59,823 bases of DNA from Oligoflexia bacterium (GTDB lineage: Bacteria > Bdellovibrionota > UBA1018): NCBI GenBank assembly GCA_023701205.1, contig JAMPXJ010000029.1, positions 1 through 59,823 of the forward strand. Reading direction: 5' to 3'. The notes under the pieces were generated by a model. It did not search any database, had not been told where the DNA came from, and saw only the letters and a list, made by a program, of their open reading frames with translations. Each line of letters starts with the position of its first letter. The stretch's first letter is position 1. A program made the position numbers and the translations under genes. This document shows, piece by piece, positions 7,032 through 15,524 of the stretch.

Positions 7032-8345
7032 ATGCGGAATATTCCTGCAAAGCTCCTGTTCGGCCTATGCCTGAGCCTGGTTTTCGCCCCGGCCGCCCGG
7101 GCCAACCTCGAAGGCACGCCGACCCAGAACTTCAACCCGACCTCGAGCGGGATGGATTTCATTTCCGTCCATTCCTCCGAAACGCTCAAGCCCGGGGTAG
7201 CCAACTTCGGCTTCTTCCTCAACTACGCGGTGAATTCGTTGCCCTATTACGGCGCGTCCGTCCAGAACAAGCTCAACTTCAACGACACGCTGCTCAGCGC
7301 GGACCTGAACTTCGGCCTGGGCATCCTGCGGAATCTCGAGGTCGGCCTGAGCATCCCCTTCCTGCTGGCCCAGAGCGTCTCGGACGTCTCGGTCTCACAT
7401 GGCAGCTTCGGGGCGCTGGGGCTTTCGGAGTTCCGGGTGCTTTCGAAATACCGGCTCTGGAACGCCGCGACCCAGGGCCTCGCCGTGGTCGCATCGATGA
7501 ACTTCAATCGAACCACGAACGAGCCGTATACGGGTGCGGGCCTGGGTGGCGGCCCCACGCTGAACCTTCAGCTCGCGGGAACCACGCTTTGGAAAGGCAT
7601 CGTCTGGGGCGCGAACGTCGGGCATCGCTGGCGCAGCCCGGGAGAACCCATCGCCGGGGTTCCGGTTCAGCCGCTCGGCAACCAGCTCATCGCTTCAGTG
7701 GCCGCGAGCCATCTGCTCGAGAAGCTCGATACGAAACTCATCGTCGAGCTTCTGAGCGGCTTGCCGACGGAGGACTCCGGCCCGGACCCCGCGCGAAGCC
7801 ACGCTTCGCTCGAGCTGCTGGCGGGCCTGAAGCATGACCTGAGTCAGAACCTCTCGGGTCACGCGGGGCTGGGCACCCAGATCGTCAACGGCATCGCCTC
7901 GCCCGACTGGCGCGTCTACACCGGAATCAACTGGTCCCTCGGCCCGCTCTTCAGCAAGCCCGAGAACGAGAAGATCGTCGACTCGGATTCGTCCTCGCGC
8001 CTGATCATCCGGAGCATTCTTTTCGAGTTCGACTCGGACGTGATGACCGGGGACTACGATCGGGCGCTGGACGTGCTCTTCGAGGAGATCAAGAGGCTCC
8101 GGGATTACCGGGAGATCATCATCGAGGGGCACACCGACTCCCGTGGCTCGGCGGAATACAACGTCGCGCTCAGCGAGAAGCGCGCTCAGGCGATCAAACG
8201 CACGCTGATCGAGAAATACCGGATGGACCCCAAGACCCTGACTGCGGTCGGCTTCGGCGCGGCAATGCCGATCGCGAACAACGGCAACTACCAGGGCCGG
8301 CAGGCCAACCGCCGGGTCGAATTCAAGATCGTCCGCAGGAAGTGA
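7032..8345 (+). CDS. OmpA-family outer-membrane protein
   Basis: The 437-aa protein has a signal peptide (MRNIPAKLLFGLCLSLVFAPAARA). A beta-barrel-like region of about 300 residues follows, with alternating aromatic/hydrophobic strands (FGFFLNYAVNSLPYYG, NFGLGILRNLEVGLSIPF). The C-terminal OmpA/MotB peptidoglycan-binding domain is clear: SILFEFDSD, IIIEGHTDSRGSAEYNVALSEKRA and a final GRQANRRVEFKI. It anchors the outer membrane to peptidoglycan and may act as a channel. The ATG at 7032 fits the signal peptide, although GGAG lies unusually close. It sits behind the tri-haem lipoprotein, which may hint at an envelope electron-transfer or assembly link; that is inference. Confidence 0.88.
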   Translation: MRNIPAKLLFGLCLSLVFAPAARANLEGTPTQNFNPTSSGMDFISVHSSETLKPGVANFGFFLNYAVNSLPYYGASVQNKLNFNDTLLSADLNFGLGILRNLEVGLSIPFLLAQSVSDVSVSHGSFGALGLSEFRVLSKYRLWNAATQGLAVVASMNFNRTTNEPYTGAGLGGGPTLNLQLAGTTLWKGIVWGANVGHRWRSPGEPIAGVPVQPLGNQLIASVAASHLLEKLDTKLIVELLSGLPTEDSGPDPARSHASLELLAGLKHDLSQNLSGHAGLGTQIVNGIASPDWRVYTGINWSLGPLFSKPENEKIVDSDSSSRLIIRSILFEFDSDVMTGDYDRALDVLFEEIKRLRDYREIIIEGHTDSRGSAEYNVALSEKRAQAIKRTLIEKYRMDPKTLTAVGFGAAMPIANNGNYQGRQANRRVEFKIVRRK

Positions 8346-8441
8346 GCTCACTGCCCGGCTGAGAGCACCGCTTTCTCTGAGAGCGCCGCATCACCCGTAA
8401 GGGCGTGCCCCTTTCTCGGGGGCGACATTCCTGGTAAGCTC

Positions 8442-11168
8442 ATGGCTTCGGGGGAACCGCCTACGCTCACCAATACAGACGCCAAGACCATCTGCATCAC
8501 CATTGACGGAATAGCGATCCGGGTGCCCGAGGGCACCGCGCTGCTCAAGGCGATCGAAACGATTGGAATCTCCCTGCCCGCCCTCTGCTTCGACGAGCGA
8601 ATGGCGCCGTCCTCCTCGTGCCGACTCTGCCAGGTCGAGATCGAGGGCCGTGAGCGCGCCTCCTGTGCCTGCGCCACGCCCGCCACTGAAGGCATGGTGG
8701 TCCGGACGCGCTCGCCGGCGCTGGAAGGGTTCCGCCGCGCCGCACTCGGATTTCTCGCGCGCAGCTATCCGCCCGAAGCGCTCCAAAAGTCCCCTGAGAA
8801 GCCCTTTCACCGCTTCCTCAAGGACTATGGCGTCACGCCGGGCACCGAGCCTGATTCCGCCCCCTCGGGCCGGCTGATCGATCTGACTCACCCCTACATT
8901 CGCGTCGACATGCGCCAGTGCATCAGCTGCTATCGCTGCATCCGGATCTGCGAGGAAGTCCAGGGCCAGTACGCCTGGAAGAAGGAAAAGCGCGGCGGCG
9001 CGACGCTCGTCCTGCCGAATTCGGGAGGAGCGTTAGCCGCAAGCTCCTGCGTAAGCTGCGGCGCGTGCGCGGATACCTGTCCGACGGGAGCCCTTGAGGA
9101 CATTTCGGTGCTCGAAAAGGGGGCTCCGAGCCACTGGGTGCGAACCACCTGTCCTTACTGCGGCACGGGCTGCGAGCTCGACGTAGGCGTTCGCGAGGAC
9201 CGCATCGTCACAGTGCGCCCCGTGAAGGATTCGCCCGTCAGCAAGGGCCACCTCTGCGTCAAAGGGCGCTACAGCTGGCAGTTCGTGGATTCCCCCGAGC
9301 GCGTCACCCGCCCCATGATCCGCCTTTCGGGGCGCTGGGTGGAGACCTCCTGGGAAGAGGCCCTGCGCGAAGCGGCGCGGATGATGCGGCAGGCGCGCGA
9401 GGTCGCCGGCCCGGATTCGGTGGCCATCCTGGCCTCCTCGCGTGCGACCAACGAAGAGTCCTACCTGGCCCAGAAGCTCGCGCGCTTCCACGTCGGCACC
9501 AACAATGTCGACTGCTGCGCGCGCGTCTGCCATGGACCGAGCGCGGCCGGACTCGGCCTCATCTTTGGCACGGGTGCAGCGACCAACAGCTTCGACGATA
9601 TCGAACGCACACAAGCTTTCCTGATCGTGGGTACCAATGCCACGGAAAATCATCCCATCGTGGGAGACCGCATCCGCCAACGGATCCTCGCCGGCATACC
9701 CGCGGTCGTGATCGATCCGCGACGAACGGAGCTTGCCTCCATCGCCACCGTGCATCTGCAGCTCCGGCCGGGGACGAACCTCCCGCTGCTCAACGCGCTC
9801 GCGCGCGAGATCCTGCACCAGGGCTGGCACGATCCCGACTTCATCTCTCGCCGCACCGAGGGCTTTGAGGACTACTCCCGCTCGCTCGAGCCCTGGACTC
9901 TCGAAAAGGCGGCAGAGATCTGTGGCGTCGAGCCCGCGCTCATCCACGAGGCCGCGCGCCTCTATGCGCAGGCCACGCCCGCGATGATGTTCCATGGACT
10001 GGGGGTCACCGAGCACATCCAGGGAACCGATGGCGTGCTTGCCCTCGCCCAGCTCGCGCTCCTCACCGGGAACGTCGGAAAGCCCGGCGCGGGCGTGAAC
10101 CCGCTCAGGGGCCAGAACAACGTCCAGGGCACGGCCAACATGGGCTGCGAACCCGCGCGCCTGACAGGCTACCAGAAGATCGAAGCCGCGCGCGAGCTCC
10201 ACGAGCGGGTCTGGGGCCGGCCGATCCCGGCGACAAAAGGTCTTTCGGCCATGACGATGATGGATGCCGCCAGCCAGGGCAAGCTCAAGAGCCTGCTTCT
10301 GATCGGCTACGACCTGCTGCTCTCCCATCCCAACCTCTCGGCTACCCGAGAGGCGCTCTCGAGCCTCGATTCGCTCATCATTGTGGACCTGTTTCTGAAT
10401 CGCACCGCGCAGGAGTTCGGGCACGTTTTCCTTCCCGCCTGCAGCTCCTTCGAGAAGGACGGAACCTTCATGAACTCCGAACGGAGGATCCAGAAGCTCC
10501 GCCCCGCGCTCCGGCCGCGGGGCGAGTCCAAGACGGATCTCGAGATCCTGAAGCTCCTGGCGCGCGAGCTGGGCGAGACCGAAGGGTTCGCGCACGCGGA
10601 CAGCGAGGCCGTCTGGAACGAGATCCGCGCGGTATGGCCCGCTGGCGCGGGCATCAGCTACGAACGCATCGAAAAGCACGGGATCCAGTGGCCCTGCCCG
10701 AACGAAACCCATCCCGGCACGGAGGTGCTGCATGGGGAACGCTTCCCGATCGGCGAAAAAGCGCGTTTGCGGCCCCTGGGCTTCCAGCCCAGCTCCGAGA
10801 GGATCTCCCCGGAATTCCCCATGCTCATGAATTCCGGACGCTCGCTCTTTCATTTCAACGCCGCCACGATGACCGGGCCTTCGCGCAACCGGGAGCTCCG
10901 GCGCGATGATCTCGTGCAGCTCCATCCTGAGGACGCCCGCCGCGTGGGAGTCGCTACCGGCGACCGGGTCCGCGTGAAGAGCCGCCACGGCGAGTTCACC
11001 GGAGTGGCCGAGATCACCGCGGAGGTCCGCCCTGGTGAGCTCTTCACGACCTTCCATGCGGTGCAGAACCTCGTAAACCTCGCCACGGGCACGGGGCGCG
11101 ATCCCGTCACCGACACGCCCGAATACAAGGTCACGGCGGCCCGGATCGAAAGGCTGCCGCCCGCCTAA
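8442..11168 (+). CDS. Formate dehydrogenase alpha subunit (Cys type, NuoG-like N-terminus)
   Basis: The 908-aa molybdopterin oxidoreductase oxidises formate or a related substrate. The N-terminal [2Fe-2S] ferredoxin domain has Cys 49, 60, 63 and 77. Two [4Fe-4S] motifs follow (CISCYRCIRIC at 160-170, CVSCGACADTC at 203-213). The Mo-bis-PGD domain cluster is C237-C240-C244...C272. The active-site segment NNVDCCARVCHGPS has Cys363 where FdhF of E. coli has selenocysteine, so no SECIS or UGA is needed. The C-terminal dinucleotide-binding domain (GVATGDRVRVKSRHG) is intact. The layout matches NAD-dependent or cytosolic FDH alpha subunits, but no FdhB, NuoE/F or FdhD gene adjoins. It overlaps the convergent stress-protein gene by 4 bp. 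Confidence 0.9.
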   Translation: MASGEPPTLTNTDAKTICITIDGIAIRVPEGTALLKAIETIGISLPALCFDERMAPSSSCRLCQVEIEGRERASCACATPATEGMVVRTRSPALEGFRRAALGFLARSYPPEALQKSPEKPFHRFLKDYGVTPGTEPDSAPSGRLIDLTHPYIRVDMRQCISCYRCIRICEEVQGQYAWKKEKRGGATLVLPNSGGALAASSCVSCGACADTCPTGALEDISVLEKGAPSHWVRTTCPYCGTGCELDVGVREDRIVTVRPVKDSPVSKGHLCVKGRYSWQFVDSPERVTRPMIRLSGRWVETSWEEALREAARMMRQAREVAGPDSVAILASSRATNEESYLAQKLARFHVGTNNVDCCARVCHGPSAAGLGLIFGTGAATNSFDDIERTQAFLIVGTNATENHPIVGDRIRQRILAGIPAVVIDPRRTELASIATVHLQLRPGTNLPLLNALAREILHQGWHDPDFISRRTEGFEDYSRSLEPWTLEKAAEICGVEPALIHEAARLYAQATPAMMFHGLGVTEHIQGTDGVLALAQLALLTGNVGKPGAGVNPLRGQNNVQGTANMGCEPARLTGYQKIEAARELHERVWGRPIPATKGLSAMTMMDAASQGKLKSLLLIGYDLLLSHPNLSATREALSSLDSLIIVDLFLNRTAQEFGHVFLPACSSFEKDGTFMNSERRIQKLRPALRPRGESKTDLEILKLLARELGETEGFAHADSEAVWNEIRAVWPAGAGISYERIEKHGIQWPCPNETHPGTEVLHGERFPIGEKARLRPLGFQPSSERISPEFPMLMNSGRSLFHFNAATMTGPSRNRELRRDDLVQLHPEDARRVGVATGDRVRVKSRHGEFTGVAEITAEVRPGELFTTFHAVQNLVNLATGTGRDPVTDTPEYKVTAARIERLPPA

Positions 11169-12058
11169 GCCGCCACCAGACGGCTCCCCAGCGTCAAGGT
11201 CGTCCGGCGCTCCGGCGCGGGTTTGATCAGAAGCACCGGGAAGCGGCTGGCCCGGAAGATGGCCTTCACCGTCTCGGCGTGATTCCGCGCGAGCGACCCT
11301 TTCCATTCCACGATCAGAAGCCCCCGCTCCCGATCGCGGATCCCCCGGAAGATCTCCCGCGTGGTGTCCCCGCGGACGTGCAGCGTATCGCGCAGAACCC
11401 GTCGCTCCCGCACCCCGCTCATCGGACAGGACTCCGCCACGAACTCCTCGATCAGCTTCGGATATTCATGATGGAATTCATCGCTCAGGCGCCCCAGGAG
11501 CGAAGGGTCCTCGCCGCGCCGGGCCCCGCCTGGCGTGACGTGCAGCACATCGACGGGAATCCGGAGCCGGTTGCCCAGCTGCAGGCCGAGCTCGAGGGCG
11601 GAGCTGATGCGGGCGCGCTCGCCGCTCACCGGCACCAGCACCGATTTGAAAGGCCTGAGCTCCATCGTCGAGGGCAGCACGAGCACGGGCTCCTCGATCT
11701 TCTCCAGAACCTCGCGCTGCCATGCCAGAAGCTCCGTGCGCCTTCGCAGGAACGCGGGGGAGACCGAGAGAACCACCATTGCGGGATGTCGCCGCTCGGC
11801 CCACCGCAACGTCGCCTCCGGCTGCTCCGTCCTGTCGAACTCCACATGGAAGCGCGAATGCCGCGGTAGCAGCTTTTCCAGGAGCTTTTCCGTGCGGAGC
11901 GCCTCGGAGATATCGGCCTCGGGAGCGAGCAGCAGATGCAGGTCGGCATCGAGCCACTGGGCGAGCTCCACGGCGGACCGCACCTGCTTGAGCGTCCGCC
12001 TGCAGAGCGCGCACGGATGCAGCGGCATCAGGATCGACTGAACTTCCTCGCGGTTCAT
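11165..12058 (-). CDS. Universal stress protein, two Usp-like domains
   Basis: This 297-aa protein has two Usp-type alpha/beta units. The first, VQSILMPLHPCALCRRTLKQ..., runs to MVVLSVSP. The second is FKSVLVPVSGERARISSALELGLQLG...VDVLHVTPGG and ends with GLLIVEWKG...FPVLLIKP. Usp proteins are cytoplasmic and respond to starvation and redox stress; some bind ATP via GxxGxxxxGS, which is not clearly preserved here. The start at 12058 overlaps the phosphorylase stop codon (ATGA), which indicates translational coupling. The N-terminal CALC pair might be redox-active, as inference. Confidence 0.75.
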   Translation of the reverse strand: MNREEVQSILMPLHPCALCRRTLKQVRSAVELAQWLDADLHLLLAPEADISEALRTEKLLEKLLPRHSRFHVEFDRTEQPEATLRWAERRHPAMVVLSVSPAFLRRRTELLAWQREVLEKIEEPVLVLPSTMELRPFKSVLVPVSGERARISSALELGLQLGNRLRIPVDVLHVTPGGARRGEDPSLLGRLSDEFHHEYPKLIEEFVAESCPMSGVRERRVLRDTLHVRGDTTREIFRGIRDRERGLLIVEWKGSLARNHAETVKAIFRASRFPVLLIKPAPERRTTLTLGSRLVAA

Positions 12059-14352
12059 GCGGCAGGGCTCCTTTCCAGGACGGGAACGGTGCGGGAATGG
12101 GCCTGCCCGCGCCGGAACAGCTTGAAACGAACGCGGCGCCCTCCGATCGGCAGGGCAACCGGGCGCGGATCGGGCGGAACGCCGTTGTCGGAGAACTCGG
12201 TGCCCAGGAAGTGGAAGACCAGCGACTGCCACGTCCCCCCCGCGCACGCCGCATGAAATCCCAGGGAGGTGTTCTTCATGAGATTCTGCAGGTCCAGGTT
12301 CAGCCCGGCCTGCCAGTACCGACCGGCCTCGTCAAGCTCGCCGATGCGCGCGGCGATGGCCGAGTGGATGCTCGGCGAGAGGCTGCTGCCGTGATCCGTG
12401 ATCCGCTCGTAGTAGCGGTAGTTGGCCCGGACGAGCTCCACCGGATACGCCTTCGGAAAGAGGAACGGGATCATCAGGAAATCGGCCTGCTTGAGCAGCT
12501 TGCTCGAGTTGACGTTTTTCCATTTCAAAAGCCGCTCGAAAGGCGCCCGGTACTGCTCTTCGGCCGAAAGCGGCACGTCCGCCAGATCGAAGAAGCCCTC
12601 GAACTGCGGGATCACGCCGTCCGCGCGCGGCTCCTGGATGCGGATGCGCCCGGCCATCTCCGCCCAGCGCTTGAGCTCGCCTGGCGACAGCTTCAGGCGC
12701 GCGCAGAGCTCCTGCCAGCGCGCCGGATCCCGCGCTCTGAGCCATTCGGCCGCTTCGAGCGCGCCTGAGAGATTCTGCCGGGCCATCCAGTTGGTATAGG
12801 CGTTGTCATCCACGCCATGATGGTACTCATCGGGTCCCACCACCCCCAGGATATGAAAGACGCCTTTGCGCTCGGTCGCGCGACTCAGCCAGAAACGCGC
12901 CGTTTCGAAGAGGATCTCCGCCCCGAAGTCGCGGATGAACGCCTCGTCCCCGGTGGCATCCCAGTACTGAAGCACGGCGTGGGCCACGCCTCCGGTGACA
13001 TGGATCTGCTGCGTGCCCGTGAAGATGGGCACCGTCACCTCCGTTCCCTTGAGCGAGATGGCTTTCGGGGTGGCGTCCAGGCCGGCGGCCGTGGACTCCC
13101 AGGCAAAGCACGCCCCCTCGCAGCCCAGGCGCCGCGCCCGCTCGCGCGCCCCGTTCAACGTCGAATGCCGGTAGCGCAGGAGGCTGCGCGCGAGCTCAGG
13201 CGCCGTATGCAGGAAGAACGGGAAGATGAAGACTTCGGCGTCCCAGAAAATATGCCCTTCATACGCCCGCCCCGACAGCGTGCGCGCTCCGATGGAGGCA
13301 CGGGGATCCTCCGGCGCCGCGATCCGCAGATGATAGCTATTGAAGCGCAGCGCGCCCGTGACGTCGGGATTGCCTTCGATCTCGATATCGGCCGCGTCCC
13401 AGAAACGCTCCCAGCGCGAAGCATGCTCCTCGATGTAATCGCCGAAGCGCTCCCACTGCCGGCCGGCCACGTGGGCGTGCGCTGTGGCGACGGGGTCGGC
13501 GACATCGCGATTGGTGTAGATCGCGATCATCCGGCGCAGGCGCAAAGGCCGTCCCCTCTCGGCCGGCAGGATCACGCGCGGCTCGGAGAGCTCCCGATTG
13601 CCCATCGCCGCACGCCCGGCAAAGCAAATCAGGATCTTGGAGGCTCGGGTCTCGAAGACCTGGATCTCCGACAGCCCCTCGTCATGGTTCTGGGCGCTCT
13701 GATGCCCCTGACGCACCGAAACCAGATGGGGATGGCGCAGCCGCATCTCGGGATCGAGCGTCTCGGTGTTGAAGGACACCGGCCCGGCATGGTTCAGACA
13801 GGTGACCTCGACCTCGTGAAGCAGCAGGTGGGGGTCCCTGAGCGAGGCGCACCTCAGGGTGCGGACCCTCGTCTCGCGGCCGATGTCGTCACGAAAATCG
13901 AAGCTCTCAAATAGCAGCGAGCGCTTCAGGTCCAGCTGACGCTCGTAATTCTGCAGATACTGAGTCGCCGGACCGAGCTCGAGCCCACCAGCTTCCAGCC
14001 TCAGCTGAAAGGGAAACGGAAACGAGACGAGCTCCGGAAACGGCTCATCGCGATCAGCGCCCGTCAGGAACTCCGCCTCCGAGTAGGGCACCTCGCTGAC
14101 CTTCGCGTCATAAACGCCCGCCAGAAACAGATCGGCCTGGGAACCGGGAATCAAAAGGTTGCACGAGCCGCGGATCCCGGCGTAACCGTTGCCGATGGCG
14201 AAAATCGTCTCCCGCTCGCGTTCGTCCGACGGATTGAACCCCTGCTGAGTGACGATCCAGTTGGCATCCCGGGTACGGGCCCATTCCTGCGCCGAATCCC
14301 GGGGTCGCGATTCCCAAGTCGGCCGCTCTTCCAATGGCTGGCGCTCTTCCAT
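12055..14352 (-). CDS. Glycoside hydrolase family 65 disaccharide phosphorylase-like
   Basis: The 765-aa protein shows the GH65 plan. An N-terminal beta-sandwich has the typical FNPSDERERETIFAIGNGYAGIRGS. The (alpha/alpha)6 barrel contains GHIFWDAEVFIFPFFL and the catalytic-acid segment GVVGPDEYHHGVDDNAYTN (Glu of PDEYH). Then come WKNVNSSKLLKQADFLM, SLSPSIHSAIAARIG and a small C-terminal beta domain. Family members phosphorolyse maltose, trehalose, kojibiose or nigerose; specificity cannot be read from these motifs. It probably acts in the cytoplasm on storage or compatible-solute sugars. The ATG at 14352 is preferred over an upstream TTG at 14364. It is translationally coupled to the downstream stress-protein gene. 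Confidence 0.88.
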   Translation of the reverse strand: MEERQPLEERPTWESRPRDSAQEWARTRDANWIVTQQGFNPSDERERETIFAIGNGYAGIRGSCNLLIPGSQADLFLAGVYDAKVSEVPYSEAEFLTGADRDEPFPELVSFPFPFQLRLEAGGLELGPATQYLQNYERQLDLKRSLLFESFDFRDDIGRETRVRTLRCASLRDPHLLLHEVEVTCLNHAGPVSFNTETLDPEMRLRHPHLVSVRQGHQSAQNHDEGLSEIQVFETRASKILICFAGRAAMGNRELSEPRVILPAERGRPLRLRRMIAIYTNRDVADPVATAHAHVAGRQWERFGDYIEEHASRWERFWDAADIEIEGNPDVTGALRFNSYHLRIAAPEDPRASIGARTLSGRAYEGHIFWDAEVFIFPFFLHTAPELARSLLRYRHSTLNGARERARRLGCEGACFAWESTAAGLDATPKAISLKGTEVTVPIFTGTQQIHVTGGVAHAVLQYWDATGDEAFIRDFGAEILFETARFWLSRATERKGVFHILGVVGPDEYHHGVDDNAYTNWMARQNLSGALEAAEWLRARDPARWQELCARLKLSPGELKRWAEMAGRIRIQEPRADGVIPQFEGFFDLADVPLSAEEQYRAPFERLLKWKNVNSSKLLKQADFLMIPFLFPKAYPVELVRANYRYYERITDHGSSLSPSIHSAIAARIGELDEAGRYWQAGLNLDLQNLMKNTSLGFHAACAGGTWQSLVFHFLGTEFSDNGVPPDPRPVALPIGGRRVRFKLFRRGQAHSRTVPVLERSPAA

Positions 14353-14434
14353 GCCTTGCCTCAAGGCAATGCCCGTACCACGACGGAACGCAAAACCGAT
14401 TGACCGGATCGCTTCGATTCAGTAAACGACACCC

Positions 14435-15412
14435 ATGCAAACCAACGGAACGATTTCCAAATTCATCAAGCATCACTATCGCCATTTCAATGCCGCGGCG
14501 CTTGTCGACGCCTCCGAAGGCTACCGCAAGCACATCGATCAGGGCGGCAAGATGATGATCACGCTCGCCGGCGCGATGAGCACGGCCGAGCTCGGGCTCT
14601 CGCTCGCCGAGATGATCCGCCAGGACAAGGTCCATCTCATCAGCTGCACGGGCGCCAACCTCGAAGAGGACGTCTTCAATCTCGTGGCGCACGACCATTA
14701 CGTGCGGGTTCCGAATTACCGCGAGCTTTCGCCGCAGGACGAGCAGAAGCTGCTCGATCGGCACCTGAATCGCGTCACCGACACCTGCATTCCGGAAGCC
14801 GAGGCGATGCGCCGTATGGAGCAGGCGATGCTCGATGTCTGGACCGCCGCCGACAAATCCGGCAAGCGTTACTTTCCGCATGAGTTTTTCTATCAGGCGC
14901 TCCTGAGCGGCAAGCTCGAGAAGTTCTATCAGATCGACTCCAAAAACAGCTGGCTGCTCGCGGCCGCGCAGAAGAACCTGCCCATGATCGTTCCGGGCTG
15001 GGAAGACGCGACCCTGGGGAACATGTATGCCGCCGCCGTCATGCGCGGCGACATCAAGAATGTCCACACCGTGCGCACCGGCATCGAGTACATGGTCTCG
15101 CTGGCGGAGACCTATCAATCGCTCACCAAGAGCTCCTCGCTCGGAATGTTCCAGATCGGCGGCGGGATCGCCGGCGACTTCCCGATCTGCGTGGTTCCGA
15201 TGCTGCATCAGGACATGGGTATCGAAGCGAAGCTTTGGGGATACTTCTGCCAAATCTCCGACTCGACCACGAGCTACGGCTCCTACTCGGGCGCGGTCCC
15301 CAACGAGAAGATCACCTGGGGAAAACTCGGAATCGATACTCCGAAGTACATCATCGAAAGCGACGCCACGATCGTAGCCCCGCTCGTATTCTCTTACGTG
15401 CTGGGCTGGTGA
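14435..15412 (+). CDS. Deoxyhypusine synthase-like protein
   Basis: The 325-aa protein matches the DHS-like family (Pfam DS). It has an NAD-binding core with MITLAGAMSTAELGLSLAEMI, HLISCTGANLEEDVFNL, KNLPMIVPGWEDATLGN, GGGIAGDFPICVVPM and TTSYGSYSGAVPNEKITWGKLG. The Lys in TWGK corresponds to the catalytic Lys of eukaryotic/archaeal DHS that forms the enzyme-butylimine intermediate. Bacteria lack eIF5A, and many bacterial homologues act in polyamine (for example homospermidine-type) metabolism; which applies here is unknown. It is divergent from the GH65 gene, with 82 bp between start codons. Confidence 0.85.
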   Translation: MQTNGTISKFIKHHYRHFNAAALVDASEGYRKHIDQGGKMMITLAGAMSTAELGLSLAEMIRQDKVHLISCTGANLEEDVFNLVAHDHYVRVPNYRELSPQDEQKLLDRHLNRVTDTCIPEAEAMRRMEQAMLDVWTAADKSGKRYFPHEFFYQALLSGKLEKFYQIDSKNSWLLAAAQKNLPMIVPGWEDATLGNMYAAAVMRGDIKNVHTVRTGIEYMVSLAETYQSLTKSSSLGMFQIGGGIAGDFPICVVPMLHQDMGIEAKLWGYFCQISDSTTSYGSYSGAVPNEKITWGKLGIDTPKYIIESDATIVAPLVFSYVLGW

Positions 15413-15524
15413 TAGAGCGACAGAATAGTTATTTATTACGCTGAGTTGCAACCGGAAAGCTCCTGCGGCTGCCTTTACAATTCATTCCAATCGTCATGGT
15501 ATGATTCCATTGAGGAACGATATC

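Noticed and set aside
8442..11168. Selenocysteine-containing formate dehydrogenase
   Set aside because: The active-site codon encodes Cys, with no in-frame TGA.
9033..11306. A 757-codon open frame on the minus strand
   Set aside because: It is antisense to the formate dehydrogenase gene, which has all catalytic and Fe-S motifs.
11168..12247. Longer N-terminus of the universal stress protein starting at 12247
   Set aside because: The extension overlaps the end of the GH65 gene in another frame, while the ATG at 12058 gives a standard Usp start with ATGA coupling.
14108..15451. A 447-codon open frame on the minus strand
   Set aside because: It is antisense to the deoxyhypusine-synthase-like gene and the start of GH65, both well supported.
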